Origin: Russula earlei
Lineage: Eukaryota; Basidiomycota; Agaricomycetes; Russulales; Russulaceae
NCBI GenBank assembly: GCA_025769875.1
Contig: JAGFNK010000133.1
Span: forward strand, 52,061 to 116,060
Reading direction: 5' to 3'
Length of the DNA stretch: 64,000 nt
Part shown: piece after piece, positions 34,913 to 46,584 of the stretch
How the letters are laid out: every line of letters starts with the position of its first letter
How positions within the stretch are numbered: the stretch's first letter is position 1
Program-made: the position numbers and the translations under genes
Notes under the pieces: model-generated
Told to the model about the DNA's origin: nothing
Database searches by the model: none
The model's input: the letters and a program-made list of their open reading frames with translations, nothing else

Positions 34913-37280
34913 GACGGTGATGGGAGGTGAGAGGCGGGGGGGGGAGGATGTGAGGACAGGTTTGGTGGGAATAGCAGACCATGTGGCAGGTCCGTGGGCC
35001 TCGTGATGAGCATGCCGGCGCCTGGCGCAGATCTGTTGATTTCTATTTGATGCAAGCACGCAAGCACGTCTTGACCTGCGCCTATCTGTCCGCTACATAT
35101 CAAGATCTGTTTCTGCTTCGTATACGACCACTCATTGAGAGCGGCGATGGGAACGCCGTTACATCAGGTGTTGGTCTTGTGTTCCTCGCCTTGCTCACTC
35201 TGCGCGAAGACATCACGTCGGTAAATACGCGACCTTTCGTCGAAATGCAGTCATTTGTTAGCCATACAAACAGCACCTTTGCGTGTCATGGAGGTGTCTG
35301 GTTTCCGTGAGAGAATTAAATAACGATGCCCAGTGGCGACCAGACGAGACTGATACGAAAACCGTTATATTTCGATGCATGCAGAGGTAAAAAAAACTCG
35401 GCTCAACACGTTGTTCTGAATGAGACGCTCCAACCGCATAGACTTCGCGACAGGGCCCACCACCTATTACCTAGTTTGCATTCGCCTCCTGGACTCTAGG
35501 CTACGTGCCAAAATAGACAAGGACCCGCGGGATGAAATGTGAGCACAGGTACAGGATGGCCACTCATTCGGGTGATAATAAGTGTGCTTTGAAGGGCGAA
35601 GACGACTGTGTATTTGTTCGTTTTGGTCAGTGTCAATGAACAAGGGAGTCTCAATGTAATGTGCTCACCCTCTCCTCCAACACAACAGGCTACGTGAGTC
35701 AAGTCAACCTTGAAGAGCCAAAGCAATCTCTTCGAGGTCGACTCAAGCAGGTCGAGTCTAGTAGAAGCTCCTACCAGGGATCAGATTCCCACCTAGGGAC
35801 TTCCAAGACAACGACCGACTCATAAAACACCCTATACCTGATCCAATGTCGTCGGCGCAACAGATTGGTAGCGAGCGTCTCGATTTCCCGCGGAGCTGCG
35901 AGCTTCCTCACTGAACGCCCTCTGTCGACCCGTTCGTACACCTTAACGCCGCCACCAAGCACGCTGTCCGACACAACCCAGGGCCCCATCCTTTTCCTCG
36001 GTCATAGGGCCGCGGAGGTGCCGGAGACGGTATGCACCTCCGTCAGAGCTTGGACGCGGCGGGGTCGTACTTGAGAAAGAATCCGCTAGAGAGTCTCCAC
36101 CCGCTGCGCTCAATGGTTCCGGTTCGTTGCGGACTCGGATAGGAACGGCACAGCCGCATTTGCACCTGCATATAATGGGGCAAGCAGAGGTTCGGTTGCG
36201 AGGCGGCAGCCAGGATTGCCTAGTGGGTGTCCGATGGGAGATGGCTACTGAGGAGCGTGGGTGGGGCTAGTAGCGGCGGGCGGTGAGAGTGTTTTCATTC
36301 AGGATATCATCTAGGGGGGAGTATGATGGAATGAAGTTACGCGCTGTCCTCTAACTGGACCGAGGAAGAGCATGGCCACTGATAAAGGTGGGAGGAGTGA
36401 TCACTGGCACGAACCCGGCGCGGTCCGCCACCAGACCAGAGCGTAGTTCACTTCGCGCTCATGCCTCGTCCATCACCGTGGTCATCGTCGTGACGATGTG
36501 CATCGGGTTGGCCGCTGACATTGTCGTGGTCATTTATGGGACACATCGGGAAGTACGGTAGCCTGCGGTTGCTGAATTTAACGCTGAGCGGCCCGATTGC
36601 CAAAGCAAGAGGACTCTGGGCGGTGGGGTGTCGTCATATCACCCTGGCAGGGATTTTGGGCTCAGAGACGTAAAACGAGATGATTTGCGGCGACGCACGA
36701 AGCAGGGACGCTTACACGAGCGAGTGACATAGGGCTCTACGGTGAAGGTGAGCACCCTTTTTTATTGCAAGTTCTAGGTCTGAACGGACTGGATCCGGCA
36801 TTCACCGGGGGGTTGATAGAGCCGTGGGAAACGCATCGAACGGACGACATCGACCGACTGCGATGAGCTGCGAACGACCTGTCCCTCCTCCCTGCTCGTC
36901 ACACCTCTACAACGTCCTTTAACGACCGCCGCCCTCGGCACCCCACACTTGCCCTGGCCACGACTCGACCGACCACATCCGTCACGGCCCTGCCCGTCCC
37001 GCAGGTCTGGCCCCTCTCGCTTCTCGCCGCATGGGCCTGCCATGAGGCTGATCATTCCTCCAAACAGATATCGTAAGGCCCTGGCTGCTCACCGCCTGTC
37101 ACCACCCCACCCATCCGGTCTCCCCTCGTCTTCCTGAGCCCTCATTCTACCTCCGCGCACAATCGTGAGTATCCGTTTTCCGCCTATTCCTTCGTGCAGC
37201 GTGATCGCACCATTTGACCATGCAGCTTTCCCAGATTGTTATCGACCACACCCTTGGCGCTTCATCTCAGCGCACCCTAA
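34913..37280. other. Intergenic, upstream of T5
   Basis: 2.4 kb without a supported gene. The last ~200 bp before T5 contain GTGAGTATCC at 37165, as seen before T3, so T5 may have a 5'-leader intron. The block 36850-37140 is C-rich and leader-like. The open frames are short and show no domains. Confidence 0.4.
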
Positions 37281-40200
37281 ATGCTATCTGCATCAACGCT
37301 AACACCGCCACAACATCCTCCACCAGTCCGCACAGACGGTCGTCTCGTTGAGCCTGATGAACCATGGAAGGCTGACCTGCGCAAGCGCATCGAACATGAC
37401 CTCCGACACATGGTCGAAGATGCTCAGACAGTACGCGATGCTATCCTCAATTCTCAGCCTCCTGAAAGCAGTCGTGAGCGCGCACACCGCGAATTCGAGG
37501 AGAGCATGAATAACATTCGATCGTTGGCGCAAGAGCAGTTCAACAGCCAGTTGCGATCGGAGATGTCGGAACGTAAATGGGCTCTCGAAGTTGTCGACTC
37601 CAACTCGCCAGACGTTGTCCGGCAACAGCAGTGGATCCTTGACAACATCCGCAAATCCGATCAAGAACGCACACCATTCCATCCTCCCGATATTCCCCAG
37701 AATTCTGAGGGCCTGCTCTCCATCACTCCTCGGAAGCAGGGTGATAGCGAGCGAGGATCCGATGAGAGTTTCGAAGAAGGATACGGAAGTGCCGGGTTAA
37801 ATGGCCAGGGGAGTGGATCAGATGAATCGAGCGGAGAAGAGGAGGAAGGGGAGGAGGAAGGGGAGGAAGAGGAAGAGGAAGGGGTTGAAAGGGAAATCCA
37901 TCCTCGGCAGTCACGTCTTCCCTCCCGTTCACACGCTGCTTTGATTCCAACCCTTCATTCAAAGTCCCCAGTCTCTCGAAGAAACCTTCCCTCACGTCAG
38001 CGACAACAGTCAAATATCCATCCTGCGGAGGACAACGATGATGAGGATGTAGACGACTCTCACGGGCAGCCCGTGCGACGGCGCGGGAGTCAGCCATTTC
38101 CTCTTGGAGTCCCTCGTCGTCAAAGTTCCAGCTCCCAAGCCTCCGGTTGGCGCAATGTTCACGAGCCCTCCGGTATCTCCCGTACCTTTGCCCATGCCAA
38201 CAGCCAACCATTTAGCCCGAGCGCCGTCCAGTTCCCTCGCCGCGGCAGTGTGAATAGTACTGGCTCAACGAGCAGTGGCGCAGGACTTCACCGTGCGGGT
38301 TCCCTGAACTCTGATCAATATCGCAGCAGCAGCGTTGCTCCCCACAACGGCTCAGAACGCCTTCCCACCCAGAATCGCGATCGAATCGCATCAAATATCA
38401 ATATTTTCCCCCGCGAGCGACAGACCTCTGCCTCGGCCAGCCCACATGACAGGCCCAGTCCGCCGAACTATCCGACAGTGTCACCACGAGCGATCCCTGG
38501 CGCGCGCCCCCCTCCACTCGATGATGCTGTACGCTTTCCAACGTCCGCAAGCCCTAGCTCGCGAGCCATCTTTGGTCCGCAACGTTCACCCGAAGAAGTG
38601 AGGCAGGGCATCGCGATCCCGCGTGGTCCCACCACTCCCGAGGAGGGTCCACGAGGGACGTCGTGGGGCTCTCTGAACTCGCGTCGTTCCTTTGGCGATT
38701 TCAGTGTGCACCGACGACATAACAGCAAGGGTGATCCGCGCCTGCCGCCCGTCGACGGCGATCTGTCTGACGCCTCGGATGACGTTGTTGGCCAGCTCGA
38801 TGACCGGCAGAGTATCCTGAGTGTACGAAGCATGCGCAGTGTGCGCAGTATGCGGAGCATGGAGCTCGAACAGAAGGCCATATGGTTGGAAGCCGAGGCA
38901 CGGCGCAAGGAGGAGGAGGCAACTCGAAAGGAAGAGGAGGCGAGCAGGAAGGAGGACGAGGCGCGTCGTCTCGAGGAGAAGGCGCGACAATCTTTGGAGG
39001 AGGCCGAACGCCTTGAGTCGGGTGCACGTCAGGCAGAGGCTTCAGCCAAGATGCGTGAGGCGGCCGCCCAGAAGAAGGAAGCTGAGGCCAAGCGTAAGGA
39101 GGCCGAAGCCAAGAAACGGGAGGCCGAAGCTCAGAAGCGGGAGGCTGAGGCGCAACGCAAGGAAGAAGCGGCGCGTCATAGGGAACTCGAAGCGCGTCGG
39201 AAAGAGGAGCAAGCTCGTCGGAAGGAGGAAGACGCCCAACGGAAAGAGGAGGAGGCACGCAGGCGAGAGGAAGAGGTCCGGCGGAAGGAGGATGACGCGC
39301 GGAAACGGGAGGATGACGCCAGAAGAAGGGAGGAGGATGCGCGGCAGAGGGAGGCGCTTGCGCGGCAGAAAGAGGAGGAGACGCGTCGCTTCGAGGAAGA
39401 GGTACGGAAAAAGGAGGAGGAGGCCAAACGGAAAGAGGATGAAGCGAGACGAAGGAAGGACGAGGCCAGACGCATCGAGGAGGGTTACGAACGGAAGAGG
39501 CAGGAGATTGAGCGAAAGGAGGCCGAGCTGAAGAAAAGGGAAGCCGAGCTCGAACGCAAGGAAGAGGCAGCCCGTTTGGCGCAAGACGAGTCGGCACGGC
39601 CAGCCGATGAGAGCTCCCAGGTTGATACCGAAGAGCCTGCCCGTAAAGCTGAAGTGAATTCCCCACTCGAAGCTGAAGGGCCTTCCCTCGATATCGAAGA
39701 GGCCGCCCCGACAGATGCTACTAATCGCACGGTCGAGGATTCCGTTCGACAGACCCAGGAGACTGAAAGTTCTGCACCCGAACCTGTGAAGCAGACCAAG
39801 GCGCCGGGTCGAAAGGGATCTAAGGCGCAAGCGAAGCGGCAGAAAGAAAAGGCACTCGAGGAGCTACGCCAGAAGGAGTTGGAGGAGCAACAACGTCTGG
39901 ATGAACAGCGGCGCCTCGAAGAGAACCGGCTCGAGGAGGAAAGGCTCCAACGGGAACGAGAGGAGCAACAACGTCTGGATGAACAGCGGCGCCTCGAGGA
40001 GAGCCGACTCGAGGAGGAAAGGCTCCAACGGAAACGAGAGGAGCAACGACGTCTGGATGAACAGCGGCGCCTCGAGGAGCGCCGACTCGAGGAGGAAAGG
40101 TTCCAACGGGAACGAGAGGAGCAGATTCGTCTCGACGAAGAGCTGAGCCGACAAGAGCAGTCACGCCTCGATCGCGAAGCCGTTCTCGAACGAGAGCGCC

Positions 40201-41186
40201 TCCAATTCGAAGCTCAGGAAATTGAGGCAAATCGACTCCTGGAGGAGCAGCGGCGCGCCGCCGAAGAGGAGCGACTCAGGCTATTCGAAGAACAACGCCG
40301 CAAGGCGGTAGAGCAGAGCCGCCATCGTGACGAGATCCGTCAACAACAGCAAGACGACGTGCAAAAACAGCGCGCCAAAGAGGAACAACAGAGAGAGTTC
40401 CAGCGCCGAGAGGCGCAGTACTACCAACGCACAGTGGAACGCGAGCGTCAGAACAGCATGGGAGCGTCGTTCGACTCGTGGACGCCGCATCGACCGGGCT
40501 CCACGACCGGCTCCGCTGGCGATCGCAGCAGCGCGTCTTCCACCTTCAGCTCTTCCGCCGGTTCGACGTGGTCAAGTCGTCCGACCTCGACCGGTAGTTC
40601 GCATACCTCTCACTCGCCACCATCCATTCCATTCTCCACTACGCCGCGTGCATCACCAACGAGTGCGAGACCGGGTGCGCCGGGGACGTCTCCCTATGCC
40701 GCCAAGTTCGACGAGGCGGAGTGGGCGCGGCGCGCGGAAGAGCGCGCCAGACAGCAGCAGGAGCAGTTCAAGCGGGAGCAGGAGCGGCTGGAGAGCGAGC
40801 GGCAGGCAAAGAGCGCCAAGGTGTTCTCTAGAGAGGAGCTCATCAGACTGTACGAGAACCACGAGAACAAGTGGAGACAGCTCAGGGACAGCGACAACCT
40901 CGGGTGGAACAGCTTCGCGTGGCCAGTGTTCAAGCGTCCGTCCGAGCCGGAGGAGATGACAGCCTCGGCGATCAGCGCGTACGTGCTCTCCAAGTACGCG
41001 CCGGACGTCAACGCAAAGAGCCCCAAGGATCGGATTAAGGATCACCTGAAGCGGTGGCACCCCGACAAGTTTGAGACTCGGATCTTACCCAGGGTCGTGG
41101 AAGAAGAACGCGAGAGGGTGAAGGCGGGTGCGGGGGTTGTGGTGCGGGGGTTGAACGAGATGTTGAACAGAAACTATGAGGACTAA
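37281..41186 (+). CDS. T5: long coiled-coil protein with NFKBIL1-like WHPD end
   Basis: A single exon of 1301 residues. From the N-terminus: a helical segment (EPWKADLRKRIEHDLRHMVE, NSQPPESSRERAH, DSNSPDVV); an acidic run near residues 190-210; Ser/Arg-rich disorder with single copies of the units amplified in T3 and T4; and a heptad coiled coil (~residues 530-770) of KREAEAQ/RRKEEEA type. Next is an Asp/Pro linker, and a second coil with three DEQRRLEE...RLEEERLQRERE repeats (near 39890-40130). Last come a Ser/Thr-rich spacer and the C-terminal ~130 residues: LIRLYENHENKW, FAWPVFKRP, DRIKDHLKRWHPDKFETRI, VVRGLNEMLNRN. This last block resembles the C-terminus of NFKBIL1, including the HPD of J-domains, though the helix spacing is not a classic DnaJ. 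It is probably the ancestor-like copy of T1-T4. The role is unknown; nuclear or cytoplasmic scaffolding is inference. Confidence 0.85.
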   Translation: MLSASTLTPPQHPPPVRTDGRLVEPDEPWKADLRKRIEHDLRHMVEDAQTVRDAILNSQPPESSRERAHREFEESMNNIRSLAQEQFNSQLRSEMSERKWALEVVDSNSPDVVRQQQWILDNIRKSDQERTPFHPPDIPQNSEGLLSITPRKQGDSERGSDESFEEGYGSAGLNGQGSGSDESSGEEEEGEEEGEEEEEEGVEREIHPRQSRLPSRSHAALIPTLHSKSPVSRRNLPSRQRQQSNIHPAEDNDDEDVDDSHGQPVRRRGSQPFPLGVPRRQSSSSQASGWRNVHEPSGISRTFAHANSQPFSPSAVQFPRRGSVNSTGSTSSGAGLHRAGSLNSDQYRSSSVAPHNGSERLPTQNRDRIASNINIFPRERQTSASASPHDRPSPPNYPTVSPRAIPGARPPPLDDAVRFPTSASPSSRAIFGPQRSPEEVRQGIAIPRGPTTPEEGPRGTSWGSLNSRRSFGDFSVHRRHNSKGDPRLPPVDGDLSDASDDVVGQLDDRQSILSVRSMRSVRSMRSMELEQKAIWLEAEARRKEEEATRKEEEASRKEDEARRLEEKARQSLEEAERLESGARQAEASAKMREAAAQKKEAEAKRKEAEAKKREAEAQKREAEAQRKEEAARHRELEARRKEEQARRKEEDAQRKEEEARRREEEVRRKEDDARKREDDARRREEDARQREALARQKEEETRRFEEEVRKKEEEAKRKEDEARRRKDEARRIEEGYERKRQEIERKEAELKKREAELERKEEAARLAQDESARPADESSQVDTEEPARKAEVNSPLEAEGPSLDIEEAAPTDATNRTVEDSVRQTQETESSAPEPVKQTKAPGRKGSKAQAKRQKEKALEELRQKELEEQQRLDEQRRLEENRLEEERLQREREEQQRLDEQRRLEESRLEEERLQRKREEQRRLDEQRRLEERRLEEERFQREREEQIRLDEELSRQEQSRLDREAVLERERLQFEAQEIEANRLLEEQRRAAEEERLRLFEEQRRKAVEQSRHRDEIRQQQQDDVQKQRAKEEQQREFQRREAQYYQRTVERERQNSMGASFDSWTPHRPGSTTGSAGDRSSASSTFSSSAGSTWSSRPTSTGSSHTSHSPPSIPFSTTPRASPTSARPGAPGTSPYAAKFDEAEWARRAEERARQQQEQFKREQERLESERQAKSAKVFSREELIRLYENHENKWRQLRDSDNLGWNSFAWPVFKRPSEPEEMTASAISAYVLSKYAPDVNAKSPKDRIKDHLKRWHPDKFETRILPRVVEEERERVKAGAGVVVRGLNEMLNRNYED

Positions 41187-43800
41187 CGGAGTGAGTGCGA
41201 CTAACCTGCTCAATGACGAACGGGGACGATAATCTTCGCTTATGCCAGCTGTAAATGCACTATCTCTCAGCAAACAACAAAGTGTACTATGATACCCTCA
41301 TTCATCATGCATATGTACGATTACCAATCCCCTGTAAACACTATTAACATGCGTCCGTTTGCCCGGTGGGACGAGACGAGGAGTATTAGCATGCTATTTC
41401 GCGCTATCGCAATGCAAAGGGTTTTATGCTGACGCTGCAGGTCGTTTGAACATAACATGAGTAATGAGTAAACCTTTCTCCACTGGAAGGAAGGGGAGAG
41501 AATGTGAGTTATCCCAGGCAGTTTGAGCCGACGCGTAGGAAGGTCGTAACCAGCCGGGATCAAGGGTCAGCCACTGAAGAGGATGACGTTTCATTTTAAT
41601 CCTCCCAGGTTTGTCCTCCAGTCGGCCAGGTCATCGCAGTCGTCATCCCCCTCTTGGTCGGTAGTCAAAGAAGAGTTTTCCATTTTGCCGAGTGTACTAC
41701 AGACCTTCTGCCCCCAACTTCCCTCTCATCGATGCGTTCATCGTTATGCATGAAAAACAATGAGACCAGACCACTAAGCATCTCTGGCTGTTACAAATGA
41801 CCGTTTCGAAGACGCATAGGGGTTTGCAGAAGGGCTATGACAAGATTGAAAAGATCGTCGGTAGCCTCTGCTCAGAGAACAACCATGCGGACCCTCAAGC
41901 GACGGACACGCAGCCAAGTTCTGGCTCACCAGGCTCGTCACCGCGACGAAAGAAGCGAAACGCAGGGGTCACTGCGTCGTCATCAGCGAGGAAGCTGATA
42001 ACTGATTCTGACACAGGATAAAGTCGAGGTTCAATTCATTACGTGCTCGTCTGTCCTCAAGACCCTCCTGGCTCGGACGAGATGCCCGAATGGGTTTTAC
42101 CGAGCGGGGACTGGTATTTGGTGATTCCCCTTGGAGTGTGTATCCTGGGTTCGCCCTTGCTCACATTTGCTGTCCCTAGTCACACGATCAGGATGTGATG
42201 CATGCTCTTTCAGAGCTCTAGATTGTAGATTGAAAAATGTTGAGTTATGAGGACATCAATTGGTCGAACTGCCAGCATGAAACTCAAGAAGACCTGTTCC
42301 ACAGGTGTATTGTAGCGCAGTCGGGGATGCGCGGGTATTTTGACGCTGGTTACCTAACCCGATGGAGAGAGGGGGAGGAATTATGAAATATGAAAAAAAA
42401 AAAAAATTGATGGCACTGACGGAAGGTCGACCGAATCGTCGATGGCGACAAGCGACATGAGTGCAGATCCGCTGCCGCTCCAACGACAGCAAAGGCAACC
42501 CCAATTCTCTCAGCATTCCCCGGAGGAGCGGAGGAGGGGGGTCAGGTGGAAAGGCAATCTAACCCACACAGTTACGTATAACGACTACGACGATTTCCCC
42601 AATAGTCTTTTTTTCTTTTCCCGAGATCCTCGGGATTCAAATTTCTGCGTTTACTGGAAAGTGAGTGGACACGAACTGCGGTCAGTTAGGCTGATGATGG
42701 TGAGAGACGGGACATGGACCAGAGACTGGAATCGCCTCGGTGGTGCGGGAGACCAATCGGGCCACAGGTCCGCGAGTCGTGTCCAGTTCTAGTCTAGACT
42801 CTAAAGAGAATATTTTGCCACTGATAAGTCTCGGAGCGGAGCTTTCTATTCGTATTCAAACGTGAAGCGTCACTTCGTATCATCGAAAACCTGTTCGGAC
42901 ACTACCGCGACATAGACAACGGGCAACCGTCAGAGGTTACAATCATTTTGACGCGTTGCTACCGTTGCCCAGCAAGTGCCACCGCTGGGCACGCCCGTGG
43001 CCATCTCCCCCACCCGAGTGTGTAAATGCGCCACGCCGGCTCTTCTTCCTCTCGGTGGTTGCGCGCCCCTTCCTGGCTCGCGCCCGCGCGCGAAGGATCG
43101 TATCGTTGTCACGACGCTTTGCGATCTGTCATGATGATAGGATAGAAAACTCGGACTGCAAAGGGAACGCGAGCCCGCCCGTCGAACGAAATTAAAGTTC
43201 CATTTTTCGCCCCTCCCCGAGTACTTGTCCCGAGACGATCTCCACCCCGCCCGCCCCCTTCGCCACTCGGCGCCCCGCGCCCCGAGCGGAAATGCCACAT
43301 TCGTCCATAACAAAGCCCATCACCGTTCGAGGTGTTCGAGACCCCGGTCCCCCTGGCCTGGCCGCGTCAGGGCATCCCCGGACTAGGGTACGGGTACCCA
43401 AGGTAGCACCACATCGCAGTTGGGCTTCCCCCCCCAAAAAAAAAGTGTTCATTTCGGCTGCTCGAGAACGAGTTTTTTGTTTTGCATCCGGATCCGGCAG
43501 GAGGAGCTTATAATAAAAATTAACGATTAATGCTTGTTGATCCCGTATCAGTATCACTTCAAAGTTCGACAGGCGGGCTGTGGCGGTGACGAAGTCCTCG
43601 ATGAGGCGGCAGGCACGTAGGTGTGAGAAATTGTTATCAATTTGATTTGTGTGTTGTTTGTTTGGGGTCAGGGGCGTGCGAGGTAAGTTAGACCTATCCT
43701 TATCTACAATCGTTTCTGTGTTCCCAGCAGCTGAGCATTGAGCATAAGACATAGTAGCTGCATCAAGCTCTCACGCGGATTTGTCACATGACGGGTGACG
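41187..43800. other. Intergenic, no firm gene
   Basis: Short frames occur at 41797-42021 on + (basic, PRRKKRNAG) and from 43752 down on - (MSYAQCSAAGNTET..., which looks like a possible first exon to about 43560 before low-quality sequence). Neither has a recognisable domain. An A13 run lies at 42395-42407 and an A/C run near 43432-43443. Confidence 0.35.
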
Positions 43801-44540
43801 ATCACTGAAAATGGAGTTGTCAGGAGCAACTCAAAGTTCTAGTCATTGGTCAATTGACCAATGAGCAAATCAATCTTCTACTTCTAATAATCATGACAGA
43901 CCTCTGGAGTCTTATGTGGTGGCCTTTCTAAACTTGATGATTCTCAGGCTATGGAAAATCCACCACTAGGATTTGCTAGGTGTGCTGGAGCAACCTCTTT
44001 GACTTTCAATATGTTGGTGCACAAACTCCTCCCCACTATGATCAAGCACTCCCCATCTCTGGAAACTATATCTTGACAACTTCTTGTGGAGCTTGGAAGA
44101 TGCCAAATTTCTGCTGTGACCCAATATGAAGTCTTTAACAATTCAAGTCTTCAACAAAGGTGAAGCAGAACCAGTTTCAGATAAGGTGTATTATGGTCAC
44201 ATGTTTCCTGTGCCCACTTCTTATGATGAACTAGAAATCTGAGTATTATGAACAACTCCTTGCTCCCCTTAATGCATCACCACCATGACATCATACAACA
44301 TTTATCTCTACCCTTGCTGGAATGACCAAGTTGTTGTCATTACTGCAAGGCCTCATCCAGGCCACAAAGGTGCCCTCCAATACCCAGTTACCAACTCCTG
44401 TGCAGAGGGATCCACCCTCAAAGCTGACATGATCAGGAGTGCATTGTTAAGGCTCCAAAGTGTTGCGCAGCATAGAGTGCAGCTAACAGGCCAAGCAACC
44501 CACCTTAGAGGTTGTGCTAAGTGCTCAACTGATATTGGGG
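43801..44540. other. AT-rich stretch beside copia LTR, probable transposon debris
   Basis: Composition changes sharply to AT-rich at ~43800. A + frame at 44285-44545 (NIYLYPCWNDQVVVITARPHPGHKG) has no family I can name. At 44445-44462 there is an 18-nt exact match to the terminus of the element 2 LTR (TGTTAAGGCTCCAAAGTG), so an old related LTR end may lie here. Confidence 0.4.
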
Positions 44541-44846
44541 TGTAGAGCGATGTGTATACTTGTCTACATGTATGGTATTTATACCTCTATGACCCAGGGC
44601 TGTTTTTAAGTCTGAAAGAGGTGACTACAGGTGTCCACTATATCGCACATTCAGTGACGTGTGATGTGGAAACATTCTAGACACAGCATAAGGCTGCATC
44701 TTGTGATAGATAGCGTAGTATGTGTAACCCTATTGCCATAAGCGCATATACTAAAGTTCTGTCTAAGACGTAACATCTATGAGCGGATCTTGAACCTTGT
44801 ATGAAGGTCTTCACCTTCTTTGATCCATTCGGGTTCCGGTTCAACA
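44541..44846 (-). repeat. Copia 3' LTR
   Basis: 306 bp. On - it starts TGTTGAACCGGAACC directly after the GGGGGAG tract and ends GCTCTACA, giving the expected TG...CA ends. A TATAAATACC motif lies inside. Confidence 0.75.
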
Positions 44847-44895
44847 CTCCCCCTTGCTTAGTGCATTGGTAGATGCCGTGAGCATTTTCCCACAT

Positions 44896-45737
44896 TCAGG
44901 GGTAGAACGTTAGTCCTAGTTGCTCCCTGAATTTGAGGAACTTAACGCGACCAAGGTTCTTGGTGAACATGTCGGCTGGGTTATTAGCCCCTTCAATAAA
45001 GAATAGCTCCACCCGTTTATTTTGAATGACTTCACGAATGAAGTGATAGCGCAAATCAATGTGTTTGATGCGCTTTTCTTGTACAGGGTTGGAGGCTAAG
45101 AATATTGAGCCTTGGTTATCACTGAACAGTGGGATGGGAGCAAGATTAATGCCAAGTTCTGTTAGCAAGGATTTAATCCAAACTAACTGTCTGCTTGTGT
45201 CAGAGAGTGACATGTACTTGGCTTCAGTGGAGGAGAGTGCGACTGTTTTCTGCACTCGTGAGTTCCATGAAAATATTGCTCCAGCCAGGTTCACCATATA
45301 GCCTGTAGTGGACTTCTGATTAGTTGGATCAGAAGCCCAGTCAGAGTCGGCATATGCCATCAGTCCACCATTAGATGGTCCATCATAGACCAAGGCATAA
45401 TTGGTGGTTCCCAAGAGGTATTGGCAAATGTAGAATGCATGATTTAAATGATCCTCTGAGGGATTGGCAGCATGTTGTGACAACTTAGTGACTGCAAAGG
45501 CTATATCTGGACGCGTTCCAAGCATTATGTATAGGAGTGATCCTATAACTTGCTGGAATTTTGACCACAAGGCTGGGTCAGCAGTGGAAGTGTTGGGAGA
45601 GGGGGTGATGTCAAGACTCACTGTTGAACTATCCAGTTCAAGAGCGAGGGATAAGCTCGAAGACGAGTCGATAGACGTCCAAGACTGCATGGGCAAGAAG
45701 TAGAGTCCAGAGTAGTAACAGATACCAGAGAGGTACT
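44896..45737 (-). pseudogene. Copia Pol fragment: end of reverse transcriptase and RNase H
   Basis: About 280 codons are open to the stop at 44896. GSLLYIMLGTRPDIAFAVTKL is the end of the RT region. The RNase H then has YADSDWASDPTNQKSTTGY, LSSTEAKYMSLSD and ADMFTKNL, the standard Ty1 order. Integrase and most of RT are absent. The first ~20 codons come from the abutting LTR, not from copia. It is non-functional by truncation. Confidence 0.9.
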
Positions 45738-46572
45738 TGTTACTGTGAGAGTCGAACAATCACGCAGGGAAGAGGCCAGGATAGTCACAAGGGGACGGTC
45801 CTTAAAGGAGTATCCCAGGGATGGAGAGTGCCGTAAACAAATGGACAGTCTGAGGACTGTCCGCTACTTTATTGAGCGCTTATATACTACAAGAGAACTG
45901 CTAAATAGGGAACAAGTCATAACCTTGTTATCAAGCACAATAGAGTGATGAGTAAGAAGTCGGAGGACGCTTACTGAGCATGCTCAGTCATGCTCAGTAA
46001 GCTGCTGAGTAAGAAGGCTTCTCTTGATGAGTAAGAGCTTCATTGTCCACGTGTTTCACTGCTTTAGTGCACGTGCGAGCACCTGATTCATTTCCTGTTA
46101 GTTAGTTTAGGGCCGGTCATTTGAGGACTTGTAGTTTGGTTAGGGAATAGTGTTATCTTATAAGGCCCTTATATAGTTCTATTAGGGTCCTTAGAGTCGA
46201 CCCTAATACTTCTATTAAGGTCCTTAGTATTGCCTTATAGTTCGTTCTATAGTTATTAGAGTTGGTCTAATAACACGTTGTAGGGCCTTTGATACTAGGT
46301 TAGTGCCTATTGTAGAGCTCCTAGGGTCGTTCCAAAGGGTCCTTAGGAAGGCCCTAATACTGTCCTTTTGTTGTTAGAAGGGTTGCCTTTAAGTGGGGCT
46401 TGCTGTATGTCGATTGTGCCGAGAATCGCTCACGCAACAATGCGCGGCAATATTGTGGACACCTCTACTCACCCCTTTTGCTCAGTGTGAACAGGGTGAC
46501 ACCATAGAGGCTGGGTTTCCTCCTATAAGGAAGGGTCCTTCAAGGGCCCTCTCCGGAGAATGGTTCATGACA
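45738..46572 (-). repeat. Element 1 3' LTR (right boundary firm, left boundary approximate)
   Basis: On - it begins TGTCATGAACC right after the purine tract AAAGAGGGGATGAA and probably ends CAGTAACA at 45738. TAGTATATAAG at ~45885-45895 followed by CAATAAAG fits a TATA box and polyadenylation signal. The 5' LTR partner is outside the window, so the left edge is a judgement from TG...CA. Confidence 0.6.
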
Positions 46573-46584
46573 TTCATCCCCTCT

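Larger units (their letters stand above)
44541..45737 (-). mobile_element. Ty1/copia retrotransposon, 3' part only
   Basis: This is the 3' end of Pol, a polypurine tract (AAGCAAGGGGGAG) and one LTR, all on -. The upstream part is missing because element 1 sits against it at 45738. The rest may lie beyond the right edge of the window. Confidence 0.85.

Noticed and set aside
43192..43752. 186-codon frame on - starting MSYAQCSAAG
   Set aside because: After ~65 codons it runs into low-complexity antisense-like sequence. There is no domain and no second exon I could support.
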